64,000 bases of DNA from the NCBI RefSeq assembly GCF_003991425.1, contig NZ_CP034346.1, positions 4,935,501-4,999,500 of the forward strand, written 5' to 3'. Of the stretch, positions 8,658 to 15,550 are shown in pieces. Both the position numbers and the translations under genes were made by a program. Each line of letters starts with the position of its first letter. Within the stretch, counting starts at the first letter, position 1. Under the pieces are notes generated by a model. That model ran no database searches. It was not told the DNA's origin and worked only from the letters and a program-made list of their open reading frames with translations. This DNA comes from Paenibacillus lutimineralis (GTDB taxonomy: Bacteria > Bacillota > Bacilli > Paenibacillales > Paenibacillaceae).

Positions 8658-8936
8658 TTACTCTGCCAGTAGCTTCTCGATCCATTGGTCCTCTACAAGC
8701 TGGCTGTGGAAATCTTCCGTAAAGCTCTCCATGCAATTGCAAATGTAGTCTTTACGGCATACCGGACATGGCGTCTTCTGCAGTCGATTGATATTAGCGA
8801 GGCGCCATTCTGGAAAACGGTGATAAAATACTCGGCACTGCGTTCCATCGGCCAATTTAACGGCAAATTCGTATAATCCTTCCTTTTCGTTGCTTCCGGC
8901 TATGGACACGTTCTGAATACTTGGTCTGTAAGACAT
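8658..8936 (-). CDS. Small Cys-rich hypothetical protein
   Basis: About 92 residues, soluble and slightly acidic, not recognised as a characterised family. The middle carries CPVCRKDYICNC, four cysteines in a CxxC-x5-CxC pattern that could bind zinc or a metal cluster. The N-terminal half looks like a small beta-rich domain (YEFAVKLADGTQCRVFYH). Start uncertain: GTG, ATG and ATG codons lie within four positions (8945, 8942, 8936); 8936 is best spaced from a weak GGGTGA. It is monocistronic with its own terminator, which supports a real gene. Confidence 0.6.
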   Translation of the reverse strand: MSYRPSIQNVSIAGSNEKEGLYEFAVKLADGTQCRVFYHRFPEWRLANINRLQKTPCPVCRKDYICNCMESFTEDFHSQLVEDQWIEKLLAE

Positions 8937-9236
8937 CTTCATCACCCGTTTTTTTAAAATAGAAAGCTGTTCAAGCGGAAGTTCAAAAAATCATCTTTCA
9001 AAGTAAAGCTTGACTTTTGGAACTCTCACTTTTAGTACTAAGACATATTAAATAATTTTTTATTACATGTCAACTTTAATCCCGGCGCTGAACCTCTGTA
9101 AATCCACAGAATTCAAAAAAATAATAAATTCAAGCGTTTACATAAGCAAAAATAGAACATCACATTGTATTATATTGTCCAAAAAATAAAAAAAGATCCT
9201 TACCAGAAGTAAGGATCTTTTCACTGTTCTTCGTAA
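8937..9236. other. AT-rich intergenic region
   Basis: Apart from the hairpin at 9191-9221 no gene is seen. A loose TTGAAC-17-TCTATT promoter-like pair on the minus strand could serve the Cys-rich gene, but the match is weak. Confidence 0.4.
9191..9221. terminator. Bidirectional hairpin terminator after tRNA-Leu
   Basis: Perfect 13-bp inverted repeat (9191-9203 / 9209-9221) with a five-base loop, A-rich before and T-rich after. It follows the minus-strand tRNA-Leu and continues into a T-run in that direction. Confidence 0.85.
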
Positions 9237-9319
9237 TGCGGTAGAGAGGACTCGAACCTCCACGGGCGTACGCCCACTACCCCCTCAAGATAGCGTGTCT
9301 GCCATTCCACCACTACCGC
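9237..9319 (-). tRNA. tRNA-Leu (anticodon GAG)
   Basis: The cloverleaf folds on the minus strand: acceptor GCGGTAG/CTACCGC, anticodon stem CTATC/GGTAG with loop TTGAGGG (GAG, reads CTC/CTT), a long variable arm closed by GGGCG/CGCCC and T loop GGTTCGAGTCC. The 3' CCA is not encoded. An identical copy lies at 17379-17461. A TTTACT-17-TATAAT promoter sits just upstream, near 9340-9380. Confidence 0.95.
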
Positions 9320-9476
9320 ATATTATTAACTTTTTCAGCAACTCTTTTATTATACACTGAAGATATTGAAAAGTAAATAGAAATTTTATTTAAGGCTTAT
9401 TGCGCAAGCCCGTTCATCCAAAAGGATTTACAGGCCTGCAATGTCTTGCTCGGCGCATTAGAAAAGCTAAATACGT

Positions 9477-9827
9477 TTATTTATCACAAGACTGGCTTTT
9501 TCGGTAACGTGTGAAATCGATGTACTCCTTGATAAACTCTTTTTCTTTCTCAGACAGCACAAGATCGTTGCCTAATTCATCCCATGTATATGTTGCCGCA
9601 TTTTCCTTGAAGTACAATTGATTCGTTTCCTTGCCCAATATGAGCCAATCCAGGCTAACATCGAAGAACCCAGCAACCTCAACCAGTTTATTGGTGCTTG
9701 GTGTCGATTTCCCTCTTTTCCAATCTCCTAGATTCCCCGTACTGATGCCAAGCTCCTCGCAGAATGATTTCTTGGTCATTCCCCTCATTTTAATTAAAAA
9801 TTCGATTCGATCGTAAATGGATTGCAT
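9477..9827 (-). CDS. XRE-family HTH transcriptional regulator
   Basis: A 116-residue protein with a Cro/CI-type helix-turn-helix in the first 65 residues (IYDRIEFLIKMRGMTKKSF, then LGISTGNLGDWKRGKSTPS as the recognition-helix region) and a short charged C-terminal tail without a recognisable effector domain. It probably represses its own promoter and perhaps the divergent PAS gene. Two palindromes lie upstream: 9850-9861 between promoter and start, and 9937-9956 over the promoter. The ATG at 9825-9827 has GGAAGG nine bases upstream; a TTG two codons earlier is too close to it. No phage genes lie nearby. Confidence 0.85.
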   Translation of the reverse strand: MQSIYDRIEFLIKMRGMTKKSFCEELGISTGNLGDWKRGKSTPSTNKLVEVAGFFDVSLDWLILGKETNQLYFKENAATYTWDELGNDLVLSEKEKEFIKEYIDFTRYRKSQSCDK

Positions 9828-9849
9828 ATACAACCGCCTTCCAAATATT

Positions 9850-9861
9850 CGTCTTAAGACG
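9850..9861. promoter_or_regulatory. Palindrome upstream of the XRE gene
   Basis: Perfect 12-bp palindrome CGTCTTAAGACG, 22 bases upstream of the XRE start codon. Perfect dyads of this size are typical repressor targets; autoregulation is inferred only. Confidence 0.4.
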
Positions 9862-9927
9862 CATTTCAGTAATTTTATTCTTGCGATATAACGTAAAAAC
9901 GTATATACTTTTCTTTATGCAACGGCA

Positions 9928-9956
9928 ATTATAGCATAATGGTAATTGTACCATTA
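9928..9956 (-). promoter_or_regulatory. XRE promoter -10 with overlapping inverted repeat
   Basis: Minus-strand TATAAT at 9928-9933 with a poor -35. An inverted repeat TAATGGTA (9937-9944) / TACCATTA (9949-9956) with a 4-base spacer covers the spacer and -35 region, where bound protein would block polymerase. It also covers the first codons proposed for the divergent PAS gene. Confidence 0.5.
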
Positions 9957-10715
9957 ATTCCATGCCATTTACTATGGACTCCTCATGAATACACACCGAC
10001 GGATAGTTATGCCCTCCAGATCCAACTTAAGCAAACCAATACCCCCCTAGAGTTCAACAGAAGCAGTCCCATCTTAAATAGAGGGAGCGACTTTATTTTG
10101 CATAACTCAGGCATCCACTTTATAGAAATTATCAATTTGCTGAGACAGGATATCGCGATTATCGATCCCCAAGGCTTCATCGTATCCGTCAATCGTGCCT
10201 GGTATCTGCATTCGCTCGAAATAGGCGTCCCTGAATCCTTCGAATGGACCGGGGTTAATTTCGCGCAGATTTACAATGCTCTCGCTGGGGATGAGGGGCA
10301 TCCTCCCCATGAGCTTGAAGCCGTGCTGGATGGCACGAACCCATTCCTCTGCAAGGAATTCAAGTCCTCGTCCCGTCTTGAGACGAAATGCTTCACATTA
10401 GAGGCTTCAACAATCTACTCTCCTGACGGAAATTCCGTTAAAGGGGTCCTCGTCTGTCTTACTGATATTACACAGAGCAAATTACTCGAGCAAAATCATC
10501 TAAAGGCGCTAGCGCAAATCTGTACACTACACGGTCTACTTCCCATATGTGCGGTATGCAAGAAAATTCGTGATGAGCATGATATCTGGAACTCCATCGA
10601 GAGCTTCCTAGAGAAGCATACAAAAGTCGAATTCACCCACGACATCTGCCCGGAATGTATTCGGCGCCTATACCCTGAATACTCCTCTCTGCTGGATAAG
10701 TCCTCCTGTTCTTGA
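9939..10715 (+). CDS. PAS-domain protein with C-terminal Cys-cluster module
   Basis: Open frame of 258 residues. A PAS domain covers about residues 60-178 (NLLRQDIAIIDPQGFIVSVN to a VCLTDITQSK PAC end). The last 65 residues carry CAVCKKIRD...CPEC in the pattern LPICxxCKKIRD-x-W-CPEC-LYPE that is found at the C-terminus of many bacterial PAS or receiver sensor proteins. No kinase, GGDEF or DNA-binding output is present. Start uncertain: the only ATG (9939) has no Shine-Dalgarno, whereas a TTG at 10098 follows GAGGGAG by ten bases and begins just before the PAS domain. It is divergent from the XRE gene. Confidence 0.7.
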   Translation: MVIVPLIPCHLLWTPHEYTPTDSYALQIQLKQTNTPLEFNRSSPILNRGSDFILHNSGIHFIEIINLLRQDIAIIDPQGFIVSVNRAWYLHSLEIGVPESFEWTGVNFAQIYNALAGDEGHPPHELEAVLDGTNPFLCKEFKSSSRLETKCFTLEASTIYSPDGNSVKGVLVCLTDITQSKLLEQNHLKALAQICTLHGLLPICAVCKKIRDEHDIWNSIESFLEKHTKVEFTHDICPECIRRLYPEYSSLLDKSSCS

Positions 10716-10750
10716 TCTCGATAAATGAAAGGGCTGTCACTGACAGCATC

Positions 10751-10788
10751 AAAAAAGCGCCCCATGCCAATTAGCATGAAGCGCTTTT
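10751..10788. terminator. Bidirectional terminator between convergent genes
   Basis: AAAAGCGC / GCGCTTTT arms with an inner ATGC/GCAT pair. It separates the PAS gene (plus) from the esterase gene (minus) and has A/T tracts on both sides. Confidence 0.75.
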
Positions 10789-10795
10789 CATCATT

Positions 10796-12352
10796 TTAAC
10801 TTGTCACACGGCGCAGCATCGGGCTGAATAGTGAAGGCAGCAATGATACATGTCCCTCATCAGGAACTTCAGTCATCGTGACGAACTTCGGACTATAGTC
10901 ATCTGTCGTCAAGAGTTGGTACAGCTTATTAGCATCACTAACCATATTGGTCTTCTCCTGACTGCCAACACTCAAATGTAGCTCAATCTCCGTCTCATGA
11001 AGTGTCAAATGCTCCTTATTATTCTCCCATAACTGAAGCAGGATATGATTCTTCCACCAAATCGATGGACTGGCAGCAAAATAACGGCTGAATGAACCCG
11101 GACGCGTAAATAGCGTATATAGAGCCAAGAATCCCCCTAGCGAATGACCGAATAAGGACTGCCTGGAATGGTCAATCGGAAATTCCTCCTCGATTAGCGG
11201 TTTAAGCTCATATTCGATAAAATCGAGGAATGCCTCAGCTCCGCCCGTGAGCGGCCAGGCAGATCCATCAGGCCTTGCTGGTAGCTCACTGCTATCAGCA
11301 AAGACCGTGTAATCATAGAAACGTTCTTGAGTCACGATTGGGTCGTTAGAGTGATACCCTATACCTACGATCACAAATGGATCTATTCCGTGCGGGCCTC
11401 TAGTCTGCAATCTGGCCGCTTCCGCCAGTGAACCGAAGTTGGCATTGGCATCCAGTGTATAGAGCACAGGATAACCCCCGACAGGCGGTGGGCTCATCGG
11501 CTCGGCGATAAAGATGCGATAATCTCGGTCAGCCACCCCGGAATGGAAGTTCCATACCTGCGTACCGGGCATTTGCATCTTCCCCCCAAGCATTTGCTTG
11601 GACGGGAAGTCCCTCTCTGGATTACCGAAGAGCCACTTCAGGCTCTCTGGGAATTGCCTCATCATGAACAGATCGTCATGCGTACCTTCCGGTTCCACCT
11701 CCAGCTTCAGCTGAGTTACGCCCATTCCTTTAACATACCACAGCTGGTAGGCCTCCATGGTGTATTTAACCATATGTCTCTGCCGCGTCTTTTTATAAAC
11801 CCCTTCCTTATCTCCAACCGACATATACACGCGCTGATGATCTTCAAAGCCGTCATGCTCCCGGATGAAATCGAGCACTCCTTCATACCAGAAGGAGGCC
11901 GATAGAAGACCGAGCCGTCCGAAAGTATCCGGACGCCAGCAACCGGCGAAGAGGGAGATTAGTCCGCCAAGCGAACCGCCGATGATCGCCGTATCCTCCG
12001 CCTGTCTTTTTGTCGGGTAATGACTATCGATATAGGGTTTGATTACATCTGCAACCTCATTTACATAGTCCTGTCCCCGGCCAGCGAATGGCGAGAAACG
12101 ATCTATCAGCGCAGCCGCAGGCCACGGTGTATACTCGTCATTGCGCGAATGCGGCTCAATACCTATCAGAATAACTTCAGCCAACTGGCTGGATAAATAT
12201 AAGTGATCCAAATAGCTAAGGCAACCGCTGAATAGCTCGCCTCCGTCCTGGACATACACCACCGGATAGCGGCGCCCTGTTGTCGCATAGGATGGCGGCA
12301 AATAAAGGACAAGCTTCCAGTCTCCAACATTAAGCTGTTGATATCGTTCCAT
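10796..12352 (-). CDS. Tandem-domain siderophore esterase (BesA-like)
   Basis: A 518-residue protein made of two putative-esterase (PF00756-type) alpha/beta hydrolase domains, about residues 1-245 and 255-518. Each carries a nucleophile elbow: GGSLGG (Ser127) and GHSLGG (Ser404), with a late His in each (EGTHDD near 225 and EGHVS at 501). Bacillibactin esterase BesA/YbbA, IroE and Fes are single-domain enzymes that hydrolyse the trilactone of imported ferric siderophore to release iron. Position directly after feuABC-like genes supports the same role in the cytoplasm. The doubled domain is unusual. The start has a GGAGGAG site. Confidence 0.82.
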   Translation of the reverse strand: MERYQQLNVGDWKLVLYLPPSYATTGRRYPVVYVQDGGELFSGCLSYLDHLYLSSQLAEVILIGIEPHSRNDEYTPWPAAALIDRFSPFAGRGQDYVNEVADVIKPYIDSHYPTKRQAEDTAIIGGSLGGLISLFAGCWRPDTFGRLGLLSASFWYEGVLDFIREHDGFEDHQRVYMSVGDKEGVYKKTRQRHMVKYTMEAYQLWYVKGMGVTQLKLEVEPEGTHDDLFMMRQFPESLKWLFGNPERDFPSKQMLGGKMQMPGTQVWNFHSGVADRDYRIFIAEPMSPPPVGGYPVLYTLDANANFGSLAEAARLQTRGPHGIDPFVIVGIGYHSNDPIVTQERFYDYTVFADSSELPARPDGSAWPLTGGAEAFLDFIEYELKPLIEEEFPIDHSRQSLFGHSLGGFLALYTLFTRPGSFSRYFAASPSIWWKNHILLQLWENNKEHLTLHETEIELHLSVGSQEKTNMVSDANKLYQLLTTDDYSPKFVTMTEVPDEGHVSLLPSLFSPMLRRVTS

Positions 12353-12369
12353 ACTCTCCTCCCATGTCC

Positions 12370-13389
12370 TTATCCCCTAGTACGAAGCAATAAATAAACG
12401 AAATACGGTACACCGATGATAGACACGACAATACCAACTGATAGTTCTGCCGGAGCAAATACAGTTTTGCCGATAAAATCACCGATCAGCACCATAATCA
12501 TGCCCACCAACCCGCTAACCGGGATGATACGCGTATGTCGCAGACCTACAAGCTGCCGGGCCAGGTGGGGCGCAATCAAGCCGATAAAAGCGATACTGCC
12601 CGATACAGCAACACTTGCACTGACAAGTCCGATGCTACAGAGCAGAAATATGTTTTTCTCCCGCTCAACATGCAGCCCCACGCTCTTCTGACTATCCTCA
12701 CTAAGCTGGAACAGATCAAGCTTATGCGACCGTAGACAAATCACCGGCAGAAGCAGCAGCCACGGGAGCATCGTAACGACGAACTTCCAGTTCGCATTAT
12801 GAAGGCTCCCCGCAAGCCATACGACAGCCATCTCATAATCATTCGGATTCATCTTCAGGGATATATACATCGTGAGCGCCCCGAAACCGGATGCAACGGC
12901 GATACCGACCAGAATCAGCCGCTGCGGATCGAGTCTGCCCTTCTCTTTAGCGAACATATATATCGCCGTGGTAGCCAGCAAACCGCCTGCGATGCCAAAC
13001 ATCGGCATCAACATGACTCCAAGCCAACCTGTCGCCGTAATAACTCCCTGGAACAGGAACATGAACAATACAACGGCCAAGCCAGCTCCGGCATTAATCC
13101 CTAATATCCCCGGATCGGCAAGTCCATTCCTCGTCACCCCTTGAATGATCGATCCAGCGGTGCCAAGTGCGAACCCAACGAGCGCTCCCAATACAATCCG
13201 CGGCAACCTGAACTCGAACACCACGAGGTTATGTTCTGGTCGAGGGTTTATCCCTAGCAGGGTCTTGAAAACATCCAACACCGACATGTCGAATGTACCG
13301 TTAGTCAAGCTGAGATAAGCGGCCGCAACGGCAATTAGAATACCGACGGCCAATACTGTCCAGAATCTTCGCTCCGTTACACTACTCAC
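12370..13389 (-). CDS. feuC: Ferric-siderophore ABC permease (FecCD family), FeuC-like
   Basis: About 339 residues, eight to ten hydrophobic helices, with FecCD motifs RLPRIVLGALVGFALGTAG and IAFIGLIAPHLAR. It pairs with the preceding permease as a heterodimer for uptake of an iron-siderophore complex. Start: the GTG at 13387-13389 has GGGGAGG eight bases upstream; a GTG three codons earlier lies in the Shine-Dalgarno itself. It overlaps the end of the preceding gene by 8 bases. No ATPase gene follows, as in the Bacillus feu operon, which uses a separately encoded ATPase. Confidence 0.87.
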   Translation of the reverse strand: MSSVTERRFWTVLAVGILIAVAAAYLSLTNGTFDMSVLDVFKTLLGINPRPEHNLVVFEFRLPRIVLGALVGFALGTAGSIIQGVTRNGLADPGILGINAGAGLAVVLFMFLFQGVITATGWLGVMLMPMFGIAGGLLATTAIYMFAKEKGRLDPQRLILVGIAVASGFGALTMYISLKMNPNDYEMAVVWLAGSLHNANWKFVVTMLPWLLLLPVICLRSHKLDLFQLSEDSQKSVGLHVEREKNIFLLCSIGLVSASVAVSGSIAFIGLIAPHLARQLVGLRHTRIIPVSGLVGMIMVLIGDFIGKTVFAPAELSVGIVVSIIGVPYFVYLLLRTRG

Positions 13390-14389
13390 GGTGGGCACCT
13401 CCCCTTGTCTTGATCAGATAGAGGAAGAATGGCACACCAATCAAAGAAGTGACTACTCCCACCGGAGTTTCAAACGGATAGTTAATGAAACGGGCTACAA
13501 TATCACATGCCGCTAGGAAAATGCCGCCAAGCACTCCGGAGACCGGAATAATCCAGCGATAATCAACACCCGAGAGGAAACGTGCGATATGAGGAATAAT
13601 CAGGCCCACGAAGGCGATTTTCCCGGCAAGAGCAACGGATACTCCGGTCAACAGCACAGTCGCAAGAATTGCCAAAGCCTTGATGACCCAAGTACGGATG
13701 CCCAGTCCCTGGGCTACCTCTTCTCCCAGAGAAAGGGCCGAGATATACCTGGAGATTAGCAACGCCAACGTCAAGCCGATCAGTGCGAATGGGATGCTAA
13801 GTCGAATCAACTCCGGGTCCATTTGATGCAATCTGGCGTTATACCAGAAGCTGATATTTTGCGAGACCTGGAAGTAAGTCGACATCGCATGAGCTGTTCC
13901 GCTAAGAAAGGTTCCGATGATAGAACCGAGAATGGCCAGTTTGACTGGGCTAAGCCCGTTAGGAATAAGCCAGGCTAACCCAAAGACAATGGCGGTTCCC
14001 AAGGCAGAGCCAATCAGGGAACTGGTGATATATAAATTGGGGCTGGCATTCGGCAAAAATACCATGCACAGCGTAACCGCAAATACGGAGCCGTCCGATA
14101 CCCCCATGATCGAGGGCGATGCGAGATAATTCCGGGTCATGCCCTGCATGAGAGCTCCGGAGACAGCAAGGAATGTTCCAATCAGGATCGACCCGACGAC
14201 ACGCGGAAGACGGGAACTAATAATTATCTGGTGATCAACATTGTCCGGATCAAAAGCAACAATCGCGTTCCATACCTCCACTGCCGTAATGTTCTTGGCC
14301 CCATATAAAATTGAAGCAAGGATCAATAATACAATGGCTGCCGGAGCCATTCCAAGAATGACCACCGGCAGCGTTCGTTTTAACTGCAT
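13382..14389 (-). CDS. feuB: Ferric-siderophore ABC permease (FecCD family), FeuB-like
   Basis: About 335 residues, polytopic, with the FecCD signatures SRLPRVVGSILIGTFLAVSGALMQ and KIAFVGLIIPHIAR. It is the first permease subunit of the iron-siderophore importer. GTG, TTG and ATG codons lie close together at the start; the ATG at 14387-14389 is best spaced from AAGG. It lies 32 bases after the binding-protein gene on the same strand. Confidence 0.87.
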   Translation of the reverse strand: MQLKRTLPVVILGMAPAAIVLLILASILYGAKNITAVEVWNAIVAFDPDNVDHQIIISSRLPRVVGSILIGTFLAVSGALMQGMTRNYLASPSIMGVSDGSVFAVTLCMVFLPNASPNLYITSSLIGSALGTAIVFGLAWLIPNGLSPVKLAILGSIIGTFLSGTAHAMSTYFQVSQNISFWYNARLHQMDPELIRLSIPFALIGLTLALLISRYISALSLGEEVAQGLGIRTWVIKALAILATVLLTGVSVALAGKIAFVGLIIPHIARFLSGVDYRWIIPVSGVLGGIFLAACDIVARFINYPFETPVGVVTSLIGVPFFLYLIKTRGGAHRE

Positions 14390-14421
14390 CGTCAACACGC
14401 CTTATATTGAACTGTAGTATT

Positions 14422-15426
14422 TTACTTGGTAAGATTGGCAACCGCTGCTTTCAGGAACTCAATCTTGCTATAAGCCGTTCCCCCTTGGGCAAGCGGATCG
14501 ACGATGTTCACGAATACCTTATCGTTTTTGAACGCATTCAAACTTTTCATGATTGGATCCTGCTGGAACTCATCCAATGCTTTTGGCGTATCCATGTTCT
14601 CATCCGGCGAGAATTGAATAAACAGATAATCCGGATTCATCTCTGCGAGCTTCTCCTTCGAGATCAGCTCCTGAGCCTTGGCAGCTTCTACTTCTGCAGG
14701 AACGGCCAGACCGAGATCCTCATACAATACTGGGTTGAAGAATACCGCTGCCGGATAAATGTACACTTCTCCGCCGCGGATTCGTACCGCCACGACCTCC
14801 TTGTCCTTCAGACTATCTCCGATTAGCGACTTGGCCGCATCCAGATCGGCCTTATATTTTGTTATTTCCTGCTCTGCCTTCTCCTCTTTGCCACTGAGCT
14901 CTCCGAGCAGTCTCAGATTTGCTTCCCAATTCGTAGATATGTGGGAATACGGGATGGTTGGAGCAATTTTCTCCAGCTTCTCATTGACTTCCGGTTTGAA
15001 CTTGGTTGAAGTCAGGATGACATCTGGCTGAAGAGATAGAATTGTCTCAAAGTTTGGCTCCATTTTCTCGCCGACGGACTTCGCTTCTGTAGTGATTGAC
15101 TCGAACAATGGAGGGAACTTGCCTGAGAATGAAATGGCACCTATCGGCTTCACATCAAGCACGATTGAATCCTCCATCGCTTCAACGGCACCGGTAATAA
15201 CGATCCGTTCAACTTTGGACGGAAGTGTATACTCCTGGTCCAGATATTTAATAACTCTTGTATCCGATGATGCCGGTTGCTCTGCTGCTTCCGCAGGCTG
15301 CTCCGCGGCGGTTTGGTTAGAATTTTGCGCTGCTGGAGATTCCGAGGACGAATTCTCCTTGCCGCAGGCCGACAGGACTACGGTTAACGCCAGAATTACC
15401 CCTAATAACATATTGAATCTTTTCAT
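14422..15426 (-). CDS. feuA: Siderophore-binding lipoprotein, FeuA-like
   Basis: A 334-residue lipoprotein: signal peptide with lipobox LSAC at about residues 18-21, then a Ser/Asn/Gln/Ala-rich tether and a FepB/FeuA-type periplasmic-binding fold (VERIVITGAVEAMEDSIVLD, then QPDVILTS). It captures ferric siderophore outside the membrane for the two FecCD permeases downstream. It is preceded by a Fur box (15468-15486) and a direct repeat that fits an AraC activator, so it is probably induced by iron limitation and by the cognate siderophore through the Btr-like regulator. The exact substrate is not provable from sequence; the bacillibactin type is suggested by synteny. Confidence 0.87.
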   Translation of the reverse strand: MKRFNMLLGVILALTVVLSACGKENSSSESPAAQNSNQTAAEQPAEAAEQPASSDTRVIKYLDQEYTLPSKVERIVITGAVEAMEDSIVLDVKPIGAISFSGKFPPLFESITTEAKSVGEKMEPNFETILSLQPDVILTSTKFKPEVNEKLEKIAPTIPYSHISTNWEANLRLLGELSGKEEKAEQEITKYKADLDAAKSLIGDSLKDKEVVAVRIRGGEVYIYPAAVFFNPVLYEDLGLAVPAEVEAAKAQELISKEKLAEMNPDYLFIQFSPDENMDTPKALDEFQQDPIMKSLNAFKNDKVFVNIVDPLAQGGTAYSKIEFLKAAVANLTK

Positions 15427-15467
15427 ATTCTCTCTAACTTCTCCCTTCGACGACTCTCGCCTTAATT

Positions 15468-15486
15468 GATAATGATTATCATTATT
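15468..15486 (-). promoter_or_regulatory. Fur box of the feuABC-esterase operon
   Basis: The 19-mer matches the Fur consensus GATAATGATAATCATTATC at 18 of 19 positions on the minus strand. It overlaps a -10-like AATAAT whose -35 (TTCGAC) lies 17 bases upstream, so bound Fur would block the promoter. Confidence 0.88.
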
Positions 15487-15514
15487 GATAGTAAAGGAGG
15501 AGTGTCGAATGTAC

Positions 15515-15550
15515 CATGGACAAATTCCCGAATTAGCATGGACTTTTTCC
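15515..15550 (-). promoter_or_regulatory. Direct repeat, candidate Btr operator
   Basis: CATGGACAAATTCC (15515-15528) and CATGGACTTTTTCC (15537-15550) are repeated with a 22-bp period, two helical turns, immediately upstream of the presumed feuA -35. The second copy lies over the 3' end of the regulator gene. The arrangement is typical for a dimeric AraC-type activator. Confidence 0.6.

Noticed and set aside
9477..9827. XRE gene as a prophage or mobile-element marker
   Set aside because: No integrase, phage structural genes or attachment repeats lie nearby.
10731..10747. GCTGTCA-C-TGACAGC palindrome after the PAS gene
   Set aside because: The loop is too small to be an independent terminator and there is no promoter nearby; probably part of the intergenic termination region.
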